Shown in pieces: positions 34,087 to 41,882 of a stretch of 45,431 bases of DNA. Both the position numbers and the translations under genes were made by a program. The first letter of the stretch is position 1. Each line of letters opens with the position of its first letter. The DNA comes from Hippea sp964442345 (lineage in GTDB: Bacteria > Campylobacterota_A > Desulfurellia > Desulfurellales > Hippeaceae). The notes beneath the pieces are model-generated. The model did no database searches, was not told the origin of the DNA, and worked only from the letters and a program-made list of their open reading frames with translations. Location of the stretch: contig CAYTZD010000002.1 of the NCBI GenBank assembly GCA_964442345.1, forward strand, positions 1 through 45,431, in the 5' to 3' direction.

Positions 34087-36345
34087 TTATTTTAGTTCAA
34101 TGATTGTTGCGCCATCTCCGCCTTCTTCTGGTGGTGCAGGGTAAAATCTTTTTACAGCGGGTATCTCTTTAAGCGTTTCTCTAACCATATTTTTCAATAT
34201 ACCGCTGCCGTGTCCATGTACAATGCGTGCTTTCTCTGTTGAATCCATAGCAAGTGAATCAATAAATTTCAAAAGTTCTATCTTAGCTTCATCACTTCTT
34301 TTGCCTATTAGGTTTAATTCAAATCCACTGGTTATTCTTGTTGTGTTTACCTTTATCTTTTCTTCCTTCTTTTTAGGTTCTGCTTTCTTTAGTCTATTTA
34401 GATCAACAACAAGCAGCTTGCCTTCTAACTCAACTGTTGCTTTATTGTTTTTTATGCTTATCAATCTTCCAGTCAATCCATTGAATTCTATAAAATCTCC
34501 TTCTTTTAGGCTTGATTGCTCTTTTTGGGTGTGCTCTTCTTTAAATGTTTCTTTGGCTCTCTTTTTTATTCTATCTAAGCTTTTGTGCGTTTTTGATATA
34601 TTTTTCTCTCTTAGAAGTGTCGCTATTTCGTTTTTTAGCTCTTCTATAAGCTTTTCAAACTCTCTTTCCTTCTCTCTCTTCTTTCTGTTTAGCTCATCAA
34701 GAAATCTCTCTTTCTCTTTTTGCTCTCTTTCAACTATCTCTGTATATACCTTTTTTAATCTTTCTAACTCTTCTCTTCTTTTTCTGTAATACTCTATGCT
34801 TTTTTCAAGCTGCGATTCCAACCTTGCAAATGTTGATGAACTTTCTTTGTAGAATCGCTTTGCAGTATCGACAATCTCTTTTTCCAATCCGAGAGTCTCT
34901 ATTATCTCAATACCATAGCTTTTTCCTATTCTGCCGTATGTTAATTTGTATGTTGGTTTTAATGTCTTTGAGTCAAACTCAAACGATGCCATATTGAATC
35001 CTTCAGCCTGGAGAATGTATGCCAATTTTTTGTAATGGGTTGATGCACAAACAGTGCACTTTTTTGCCGTCTCTTTTATTATCGCATAGGCAACGGCTTC
35101 GCCTTCGTCTGGTGATGTGCCAGAACCTATCTCATCAAGCAGAATAAGCGTATTTTGAGTGGCTTTCTCAAATGCCTTCTTAAAAGCAACTATCTTTGAT
35201 GAAAAACCACTTAAAGACTCGAATATATCCTGCTGATCGCCTATAACGGCAAACAGGTTATCAAATTTGCCTATCGTTAACCTTTGAGCTGATGGGGGAA
35301 TAGCAGAATAGACACTCAAAATCAGAAGGCCTATGGTTTTTAGAAATACCGTCTTTCCACCTGTATTAGGACCTGTTATTATCAGTTTTGAATCCGATTT
35401 TAGATCTATATCAACAGGCTTTACATCTTCTTTTATGTGTAAAAGTATTGGATGCATTGCCTTTTTTGCAAAGATTATGGGTTTATCTGAGAAATCGACA
35501 TCGCACTCTGGCAACCTTTTTGAATAGAGATACTTCGCTACATTTAAATCAAGAATACCTATCTTTTTTTCGTTTACCTTTAAGCGCGAAGCATTATCCC
35601 TTACCAAGTTTGTTAGATTGAACAGTATTCTTCTTCTTTCTGCCTCTTCTTTGGTTTCTAACTCTTCCAATTTTGAGTTTAGATTAAACACAGCATCTGG
35701 CTCAACAAAAAAACCGCCGCTTTTTCCTATATCTATAATCCTTCCGTTTACATACTCTTTAAAATTCGGTTTAAGCAGAATGGTGTATCTTGAGCGTTTC
35801 AAAAAAACTGCCGTATCCAACAGCACATCCCTTGCCTTTGAATGCATAATGTTCTTCAAAACCCTTGTTATACTCTGTTGCACTTCCTTTTTCTGGGTTC
35901 TTATCTCAAACAGATGCGCCGTTGCAGAATCTTTAAGAAGTCCATGTTCGTCTATTGCTTTTGTTATCTCATCAAGCAGTTGATATGGTATATCAAAATT
36001 GACAAAGTTTAGATAAAACTCTTTGTCGTTGACTTCTATCTCTTCTTTTATTCTTATAAGCTGTGATATAAAATCGCCGATCTTTTTTAACTCTTTCTCA
36101 TCAAGCATACCCACAAAGGAAGCTTTTAGAATCTCATTTATGTATATATCATCAATAGCAGGTATGCCCCACTTGTTGAAATGCTCTAAAAATACCTTTA
36201 GCGTTTCAAATTCCTTTTTTGCTTTTTCGAAATCAAATACGGGTTTTAATCTATTGAGAGCTTCTCTACCGTATTCTGTCTGTATATGTTTTTCTATAAT
36301 ATCTTTCAGTTTATTGTAATCTAATATGTTTAATGTGCTTTTCAT
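34087..36345 (-). CDS. mutS2: MutS2, MutS-family ATPase with Smr domain
   Basis: Without the mismatch-binding domains of MutS, this family limits recombination or, in some bacteria, rescues collided ribosomes. The 752-residue protein has the core and clamp (about 1-300), Walker A GPNTGGKT, ILLDEIGSGTSPDEG, a long coiled coil (about residues 510-600) and a C-terminal Smr domain ending in HGHGSGILKNMVR. At the start of Smr, where LDLRG or LDLHG is usual, it reads LNLIGKRSDEA, so the conserved Asp is replaced. It is the last gene of an eleven-gene operon and overlaps the HD-GYP gene by four bases. Confidence 0.93.
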   Translation of the reverse strand: MKSTLNILDYNKLKDIIEKHIQTEYGREALNRLKPVFDFEKAKKEFETLKVFLEHFNKWGIPAIDDIYINEILKASFVGMLDEKELKKIGDFISQLIRIKEEIEVNDKEFYLNFVNFDIPYQLLDEITKAIDEHGLLKDSATAHLFEIRTQKKEVQQSITRVLKNIMHSKARDVLLDTAVFLKRSRYTILLKPNFKEYVNGRIIDIGKSGGFFVEPDAVFNLNSKLEELETKEEAERRRILFNLTNLVRDNASRLKVNEKKIGILDLNVAKYLYSKRLPECDVDFSDKPIIFAKKAMHPILLHIKEDVKPVDIDLKSDSKLIITGPNTGGKTVFLKTIGLLILSVYSAIPPSAQRLTIGKFDNLFAVIGDQQDIFESLSGFSSKIVAFKKAFEKATQNTLILLDEIGSGTSPDEGEAVAYAIIKETAKKCTVCASTHYKKLAYILQAEGFNMASFEFDSKTLKPTYKLTYGRIGKSYGIEIIETLGLEKEIVDTAKRFYKESSSTFARLESQLEKSIEYYRKRREELERLKKVYTEIVEREQKEKERFLDELNRKKREKEREFEKLIEELKNEIATLLREKNISKTHKSLDRIKKRAKETFKEEHTQKEQSSLKEGDFIEFNGLTGRLISIKNNKATVELEGKLLVVDLNRLKKAEPKKKEEKIKVNTTRITSGFELNLIGKRSDEAKIELLKFIDSLAMDSTEKARIVHGHGSGILKNMVRETLKEIPAVKRFYPAPPEEGGDGATIIELK

Positions 36346-37286
36346 TTTGACGGGCTAAAGCATGTTACAAAGGTTTCATACATCTCTCTACCGAATTCAC
36401 TTACGAAAAACTCTCTATTCTCTTTCAGCGCTTCGAATGTTGTTTTGGGTAATTCGTTTTTATACTCCCTTTTTGAAGTTATGGCATCGAATATGTCGCA
36501 CATTGCACATATTCGAGCAAACGGGTTTATCTCTCTTTTGCCAAATGGATAGCCAGATCCATCCTTTCTCTCGTGATGTTCCAATATAATCTTTTCAACG
36601 ATGGGTGAATGTATCTTTAGTTCGTTTTTTATTATCTCAACACCGTATATCGGGTGCTTTTTTATCTCTTCATACTCTTCAGGCGTATATTTTGTTGTTT
36701 TCTGCACTATTTTTTTATCTATCTTTAACATCCCTATATCGTGCAGAAAGTAACCCTTTGATATCTCTTCTAACTTTTGAAGCGATAGATCTTCAAACAT
36801 CTTCTTGGTAAGCATAGAAGCATATACTCCAACATTAAACATATGCACAGCCAGATTGTGTATGTCGCTTCTTATAAAAGACATAAATATGGATATTGCC
36901 ACCGCATCGTTTATCGCATGTGCTACAAATCTTCCAACATCTTTTGATACATTCTTGGCAATAGATAAATCATTGTTCTTTACCAGATTTTCAAAGTTAT
37001 CTATCATAGAAACATACAAGGCATACATCTTGTTCTTCTTTGAAAGTGTATTATCGTTCAATATCTCATCTATGTTGTTGCTTATATATTTTTTATAGGA
37101 AGCAAGCTGATTTGCAGGTATATATGCTATGAAATTGGAGTTATATTCCAAGATTGGGCTATCCTTTTCAAGTGGTGTGTTTTTGCCAAGCAGTAGAACA
37201 GGCTTTGTCTCATCTAACAGATATATATCAAAATCCCTTTTGGGAGATGGTTTTATGACCTTAAGTCTAATAGGTACAAATTTCAT
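36342..37286 (-). CDS. HD-GYP domain protein, probable cyclic di-GMP phosphodiesterase
   Basis: A 314-residue protein. The N-terminal 120 residues are unassigned, with a short beta-rich start. The HD-GYP domain has HDIGMLKID near residue 180 and the defining HHERKDGSGYPFGK near 240, so metal and GYP residues are all intact. It should hydrolyse cyclic di-GMP in the cytoplasm; there is no membrane segment or receiver domain. It lies seven bases after cobO and overlaps mutS2. Confidence 0.9.
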   Translation of the reverse strand: MKFVPIRLKVIKPSPKRDFDIYLLDETKPVLLLGKNTPLEKDSPILEYNSNFIAYIPANQLASYKKYISNNIDEILNDNTLSKKNKMYALYVSMIDNFENLVKNNDLSIAKNVSKDVGRFVAHAINDAVAISIFMSFIRSDIHNLAVHMFNVGVYASMLTKKMFEDLSLQKLEEISKGYFLHDIGMLKIDKKIVQKTTKYTPEEYEEIKKHPIYGVEIIKNELKIHSPIVEKIILEHHERKDGSGYPFGKREINPFARICAMCDIFDAITSKREYKNELPKTTFEALKENREFFVSEFGREMYETFVTCFSPSK

Positions 37287-37293
37287 CCTGCGA

Positions 37294-37812
37294 TTACTTT
37301 TCTATGCCAACCCTTGCCTGTACACCTTTCTGATAGTAATGCTTTATCTCTCTCATCTCTGTAACCAAGTCAGCTTTTTCTATCAGCTTGTCCGTTGCGT
37401 ATCTACCTGTTATCACAAGTTCTGTATTTGAAGGTTTCTCTTCCATCAACCTTATTAGATCATCATCACTAAACAGACCAAAGAAAACGGCAATATTTGC
37501 TTCATCCATTATAACTATATCGTATTCGTTGTTTTTCAAGGCATCTCTTACAAATTCATAACCCTTTTTTGCCTGTTTGAAGTCTTCTTCTGTCGGTTTT
37601 GAGTGTATAAAACCTTCTCTTCCAAACTGTTTTACGGTTATGTTATCAAACTTCTCAAGAGCCTTATGCTCACTATATGGCAAACCCTTAACAAACTGCG
37701 CAAATAGAACTTTATATCCTGCACCTGCTGCCCTTACAGCAAGACCTATGGCAGCCGTTGTTTTTCCTTTACCGTTTCCCGTATAGATTTGAACATAACC
37801 CTTATCCTTCAT
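37294..37812 (-). CDS. cobO: Corrinoid adenosyltransferase CobO/BtuR
   Basis: Adds the adenosyl group from ATP to cob(I)alamin. The 172-residue protein has the P-loop TGNGKGKTTAAIG at its start, LFAQFVKG, the IVIMDEANIA block and the VITGRYATDKL end, typical of the CobA/CobO/BtuR family. It starts 11 bases inside the TorD-like gene. It serves the same cofactor as the MetH at the other end of the window. Confidence 0.93.
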   Translation of the reverse strand: MKDKGYVQIYTGNGKGKTTAAIGLAVRAAGAGYKVLFAQFVKGLPYSEHKALEKFDNITVKQFGREGFIHSKPTEEDFKQAKKGYEFVRDALKNNEYDIVIMDEANIAVFFGLFSDDDLIRLMEEKPSNTELVITGRYATDKLIEKADLVTEMREIKHYYQKGVQARVGIEK

Positions 37813-38410
37813 TGCTTAGCTCCTGAATTAACTTCTTCTCTTTTGCTAAGAAGCTATATCCCATCTCTCCCAACGATCTATAAAACAAAGGAACATCACT
37901 GCCGCCTTTTACATCTTCAAAAAACGAAGGAGCCCAACTTAGAAGATGATTTTCAAAGAAATCCTTTATTATTGGTTTACAGCCTTCTTCGTTTTCTAAA
38001 AGAAATGCAGAAAATTCAAGCTCAAACACAAGATAATCGGCAAATTCCCTTTCATCAAACACTTCCAATCCACACGATTCGTATATCTCTTTTACTTCGT
38101 CGGATACATTGCCGCCTACAAGCCCTTCTTTGTAAAAAGACTCATACGGATGAAATGGCGTCTTTGGAAAGTTTGATATGAATAAACCTGTATAAATACC
38201 CTGCCACTCGTGAAGTGTCATACCTTTTATCTCTTCAAGTCCCTTCTTTAGGTTCCTTATGCCTGTTATCTTGTAATCGTTTTTATTCAAGTTTGTATAA
38301 GATTTATGAAAAAGCTGAATGGCTTTATCTATAACTTCTTCAAATCTCTCTTCTGGATATGTGAAGCCTATACTTAAAAATCTATACATCGCTATTCTAT
38401 CTTCTTTCAT
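37802..38410 (-). CDS. TorD/DmsD-family molybdoenzyme chaperone
   Basis: An all-alpha cytoplasmic protein of 202 residues with the family pattern in LFISNFPKTPFHPYESFYKE near residues 72-91 and a C-terminal EFSAFLLENEE then FFENHLLSWAPSFFEDV. Such proteins bind the Tat signal of a molybdoenzyme and help cofactor insertion. NapA has NapD, so the likely client is the sulfur-type enzyme at 29620-32421, although the gene is 4 kb away in another operon. It overlaps cobO by 11 bases. Confidence 0.83.
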   Translation of the reverse strand: MKEDRIAMYRFLSIGFTYPEERFEEVIDKAIQLFHKSYTNLNKNDYKITGIRNLKKGLEEIKGMTLHEWQGIYTGLFISNFPKTPFHPYESFYKEGLVGGNVSDEVKEIYESCGLEVFDEREFADYLVFELEFSAFLLENEEGCKPIIKDFFENHLLSWAPSFFEDVKGGSDVPLFYRSLGEMGYSFLAKEKKLIQELSNEG

Positions 38411-38422
38411 GACTGCTCCCTT

Positions 38423-39307
38423 TTAAACAAGACAAAACTCATAGATTGCCATTCTGGCAAATACACCATTTTCAACCTGTTTTGTTATCAACGATTTGTT
38501 GAAGTTATCCAAAATCTCAGAAGTCAATTCTACATTTCTGTTTACAGGTCCAGGATGCATTATGTATGAATCTGGAACATTCAAGCTGTTTATACCGAAA
38601 AATTTAGCGTATTCCTTCAATGAAGGTATGTTGTTGCCGCTTTCCCTTTCAAGCTGAATTCTTAAAAGCATCACAAAATCCTTATCAGAAAGCGCATCTT
38701 TAAGATTCTTCTCTATTTTTATGTTATCAAGCCATCTTTCGTCTGGAAGCATTGTTTTTGGACCGTAAAAGCTTAATTCCCAATTAAACAGCTTTGACAT
38801 CCATAGATGACTTTTTGCGACCCTGCTATTTGTAATATCTCCAATTATGCACACCTTTAAGCCTTCTAACTTTCCCTTTGTCTCAAACATAGTTACGGCA
38901 TCCAATATGGCTTGAGAAGGGTGATTTGCCGTACCATCACCCGCATTGATAATAGGTATATCTGTAAACCTGCTGAGAAAATACGGATAACCAGAATGAT
39001 AATGTCTCACAATAAAGGCATCGGGCATCATTGCGCTTAGGTTTATTATTGTATCGTAATCCGTCTCGCCCTTTTTTATACTTGACTGATTGTGATCTAT
39101 GTTTATAAAGCTTGCGCCCATTCTCTTGGCTGCTATCTCAAAGGATGTTCTCGTTCGTGTGCTATTTTCAAAGAATATGCTGATGATGGTTTTGTCTTTA
39201 AGTTTACCTTTGTATGCTTGAGAATTCTGCTTAAATTCCAAAGCCCTTTTTACCAAAAACTCAACTTCTTCCTTTGATAAATCCTTAATAGAAATAAAGT
39301 GTCTCAT
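38423..39307 (-). CDS. pyrB: Aspartate carbamoyltransferase catalytic chain
   Basis: Second step of pyrimidine synthesis. The 294-residue protein has the carbamoyl phosphate loop FFENSTRTRTSFE near residue 48, the HPSQAILD motif, the 80s-loop-like SIKKGETDYDT and the aspartate-binding MHPGPVNRN. No regulatory chain PyrI is next to it. It has one base between it and rapZ upstream and 12 bases to the chaperone gene downstream. Confidence 0.95.
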   Translation of the reverse strand: MRHFISIKDLSKEEVEFLVKRALEFKQNSQAYKGKLKDKTIISIFFENSTRTRTSFEIAAKRMGASFINIDHNQSSIKKGETDYDTIINLSAMMPDAFIVRHYHSGYPYFLSRFTDIPIINAGDGTANHPSQAILDAVTMFETKGKLEGLKVCIIGDITNSRVAKSHLWMSKLFNWELSFYGPKTMLPDERWLDNIKIEKNLKDALSDKDFVMLLRIQLERESGNNIPSLKEYAKFFGINSLNVPDSYIMHPGPVNRNVELTSEILDNFNKSLITKQVENGVFARMAIYEFCLV

Positions 39308-39308
39308 C

Positions 39309-40166
39309 TTATCTCTCCAGATCTCTATGAACTACTTCTACACTATACCCATTCTTTTTAAGAAAATTCCTAAAATACTCAACAATGGCAACAGATCTAT
39401 GCTTTCCACCTGTGCATCCAAAAGCCAAAGAGAGATAGCTTTTGCCTTCTTCAGCATAAAACGGAATCATTTTGATAAGATAATCTTCTATAAGCTTTGA
39501 AAATGTCTTAGTTTTCTCTTGATTTATTACAAATTCGTATGTCTTTTTATCAAGCCCAGTTGTGTTCTTTAGTTCTTCTATGAAGTATGGATTTTGAATA
39601 AATCTAACATCCCAAACATTATCCGCTTCTATAGGCAAACCATATTTAAACCCAAACGATATAAGCTGTATAATCAAACCATTGCTCTGTTTATCTTGAA
39701 ATTTTTTAAGTATAATTCTCCTAAGCTGATTTACATTTAGATTTGTCGTGTCAATTATCTCATCTGATAAATCCCGTATCTCTTCAAGCAGCTGTATCTC
39801 TTTATCTATCGCTTCTGATAATGTTAATCCTTCTAAAATACTTAACGGATGGCTTCTTCTTGTCTGCTCAAACCGTTTAATAAGCTCTTTTTTATCAGCT
39901 GTCAGAAAGACAAAGTAAGATGAATGCGGCAGTTGCATGCTCCATTCTTTTATGTATTTTACAACTTCCTTTATGCGTGGTTCTCTTATATCGCAAACTA
40001 TTGCAACCTTGTTTAGATGATTGCTTGATATATCCAATATATCCAGAAGCTTTCTTATCAATTCTAAAGGAAGGTTATCTATGCAGAAATACCCTGCATC
40101 TTCAAGCGCCTTGAGAGCTGTGGTTTTACCACTTCCCGATAAGCCACTTAAAAATACTATCTCCAT
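39309..40166 (-). CDS. rapZ: RapZ, nucleotide-binding RNase adaptor
   Basis: In Enterobacteria it presents small RNAs to RNase E and senses amino sugars; elsewhere its role is unsettled. The 285-residue protein has the P-loop GLSGSGKTT (residues 8-16), YFCIDNLPLELI, and the C-terminal LAFGCTGGKHRSVAIVEYF block, all typical. It follows ptsN by three bases, the conserved hpf-ptsN-rapZ order of many proteobacteria. Confidence 0.95.
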   Translation of the reverse strand: MEIVFLSGLSGSGKTTALKALEDAGYFCIDNLPLELIRKLLDILDISSNHLNKVAIVCDIREPRIKEVVKYIKEWSMQLPHSSYFVFLTADKKELIKRFEQTRRSHPLSILEGLTLSEAIDKEIQLLEEIRDLSDEIIDTTNLNVNQLRRIILKKFQDKQSNGLIIQLISFGFKYGLPIEADNVWDVRFIQNPYFIEELKNTTGLDKKTYEFVINQEKTKTFSKLIEDYLIKMIPFYAEEGKSYLSLAFGCTGGKHRSVAIVEYFRNFLKKNGYSVEVVHRDLER

Positions 40167-40169
40167 TAC

Positions 40170-40640
40170 TTATCTTTTCTTTAAGGTTTCTTCTTTTTCT
40201 TTTATCAGTTGTATTACTTCATCTTTATCTTTTGAATTGATTATCTTCTCCTTTAGTTGTGTATCTTTGAATATCTTGGCTATCTTGGCAACGGCTTTAA
40301 GAAGAATCGATGGTTTTGATGATGGCGCCAAAACAACAAAAAATATCTGGGATGGCATACCATCCAACGAACCAAAATCTATCGGTTCTTTTGTTGTAAA
40401 GACACCACCAATTAAAGAACTTAGCATATCCATCTTTGCATGTGGAAGGGCAAAAAGCCCTCCCAATGCCGTTGATCCGAACTTCTCCCGTGCTTTAAGG
40501 AGAGAAAATGTCTCTGAAGGATCAAGATTATTCTGATTGGCTATCTTTTCTGCCATTTTCTTTAAGCATTCAAACTTCTCGGCACATTCTATGTTCAATT
40601 CTACTGTCTTTATGGAATCTGAAATAGAATAATCTCTCAT
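40170..40640 (-). CDS. ptsN: PTS IIA-Ntr-like protein PtsN
   Basis: Phosphoacceptor of the nitrogen PTS, 156 residues, regulatory rather than transporting. The active-site His is in FALPHAKMD, with the REKFGSTALG stretch before it and FFVVLAPSSKPS after. No EI-Ntr or NPr gene is in the window, so its phosphate source is unseen. It overlaps hpf by four bases. Confidence 0.9.
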   Translation of the reverse strand: MRDYSISDSIKTVELNIECAEKFECLKKMAEKIANQNNLDPSETFSLLKAREKFGSTALGGLFALPHAKMDMLSSLIGGVFTTKEPIDFGSLDGMPSQIFFVVLAPSSKPSILLKAVAKIAKIFKDTQLKEKIINSKDKDEVIQLIKEKEETLKKR

Positions 40641-41149
40641 CTTGTTACGATATACCCGTAATCGCCATTTTTCTTTTTATAAACTACACACACTTTGCCA
40701 TTTTCCGAATTATTGAAAACAACAAAGTGCTTATCTTCTTCGTTTAACTTCATTATTGCTTCTTCAACGGTCAGTGGCTTTGGTATGAACTCTTCTTCAA
40801 CAATTATTGGCTCTCTTTCTGTGGGTGCTTCTGTAAACTGCCCTTGCTGAGACTGTCTCCTTTTGGACTTATACAGCTTATCCTTCATCTTCTCTATCTG
40901 TTTCTCTAAAACTTCATACACCAAATCTATGGATGTAAACATATCCTTTGACGATTCTGTTGCCTTTATAAGTTCTCCTTCGATGTTTAGATTTACATCG
41001 GCTATATGTCTGTATTTCTCCACCTTTAAAACAACATCTGCGTGTGCCGTTCCGTCTATCTTTCTCTGCAATCTTCCTATTTTCTTCTCCACATACTCTT
41101 TTAGAGATGGTGTAAGTTCGGTATTCTTTGCGCTAATAGTGATTTTCAT
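40637..41149 (-). CDS. hpf: Ribosome hibernation promoting factor, long form
   Basis: Inactivates ribosomes by pairing 70S into 100S dimers in stationary phase. The 170-residue protein has the N-terminal ribosome-binding domain (ITISAKNTELTPSLKEYVEK, basic helix KIGRLQRKI, 1-100), a variable linker, and the C-terminal dimerisation domain from KPLTVEEAIMKLNEEDKHF to the end. The second domain makes it the long form. rpoN, often next to hpf, is not here. Confidence 0.95.
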   Translation of the reverse strand: MKITISAKNTELTPSLKEYVEKKIGRLQRKIDGTAHADVVLKVEKYRHIADVNLNIEGELIKATESSKDMFTSIDLVYEVLEKQIEKMKDKLYKSKRRQSQQGQFTEAPTEREPIIVEEEFIPKPLTVEEAIMKLNEEDKHFVVFNNSENGKVCVVYKKKNGDYGYIVTR

Positions 41150-41167
41150 ACAAACCTCCCTTAAATT

Positions 41168-41521
41168 TTAATGATGGTGATGCTCATGGTCGCAAACCTC
41201 TTTGTATGACACATCCAATTTATTGGCTATAAAATCCTCAACAATCTCCCTTGCATTCTTCGGAACAACATTTGTTATAACCCTTATGCCAGAACTTTCA
41301 AGCATATCTTTGGCTTTTGGTCCCATTCCAGCAACGATTACAACATCAGCATTCTTGCTTTTTATCCACTGCGGAAAACTACCTTCATAATGCTCTGGCG
41401 CTGGCTCAATCTCAACGGTTAAGACTTTTCCATCTTCTATCTCATAGATAGCAAATTTAGGCGCATGTCCAAAATGCTCACACAGTTTGTCATCTTCAAT
41501 AGGCATAATTACCCTTATCAA
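41168..41521 (-). CDS. NifX/NifB-associated family protein (dinitrogenase iron-molybdenum cofactor fold)
   Basis: A 117-residue single-domain protein. It opens RVIMPIEDDKLCEHFGHAPKF, with the family's HFG motif, and has VVIVAGMGPKAKDMLESSGI. The tail ends DHEHHHH, a likely metal-binding end. Members of this family bind FeS or FeMo-type clusters, but many are found in organisms or contexts with no nitrogenase, so no nitrogen fixation is implied. It lies between hpf and the J-domain gene with 16-18 base gaps. Confidence 0.82.
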   Translation of the reverse strand: MIRVIMPIEDDKLCEHFGHAPKFAIYEIEDGKVLTVEIEPAPEHYEGSFPQWIKSKNADVVIVAGMGPKAKDMLESSGIRVITNVVPKNAREIVEDFIANKLDVSYKEVCDHEHHHH

Positions 41522-41537
41522 CTTTCCCCTCCCTTTT

Positions 41538-41882
41538 TTAGAAAAATCTATTTTTCCAATGAGAATAATAATCGTTTGTTTTCTGTTCTATAGCGTATTC
41601 TCTTTCCATCTCGTCTATCTCTGCTTCGCTTATAGTTAAAAATTTTGCGTTTTCCACATCAAAATCCTTTTTTGTCAGTATCATGTATGCGGTGTTTATG
41701 TCTCTGAAAAAATCTTCACTCTCCTTGTTAATATCAGGATGATACTTCTTTGCCAGCTTCAAATATCTATCCCTTATAATCCATTCTGGGTCTGTCTCAT
41801 CCACACCCAGTATCTTTCTTGCTGCTATCTCGTATCTTCTTATCTTGTTAAACCTATTGTGGAATGTAAAATCGTAAATCAT
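41538..41882 (-). CDS. Small J-domain protein
   Basis: About 114 residues with a J-domain: KILGVDETDPEWIIRDRYLK, then LAKKYHPDINKES with the HPD signature, and FFRDINTAYMIL. It should stimulate an Hsp70 ATPase. The 20 or so residues before the J-domain and the acidic/aromatic tail ending HWKNRFF are unassigned; zinc-finger and client domains of DnaJ are absent. I use the ATG ending at 41882, coupled to pepP as ATGA; a TTG at 41888 is closer to the GGGAG site and is a real alternative. Confidence 0.82.
   Translation of the reverse strand: MIYDFTFHNRFNKIRRYEIAARKILGVDETDPEWIIRDRYLKLAKKYHPDINKESEDFFRDINTAYMILTKKDFDVENAKFLTISEAEIDEMEREYAIEQKTNDYYSHWKNRFF

Noticed and set aside
34223..34789. A 188-codon plus-strand open frame inside mutS2
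   Set aside because: It is the reverse of the Lys/Glu-rich coiled coil, which gives a Ser/Phe-rich product; the MutS2 frame explains the region.
41168..41521. Evidence of nitrogen fixation from the NifX-family gene
   Set aside because: The family is widespread in genomes without nitrogenase, and no nif structural gene is in the window.
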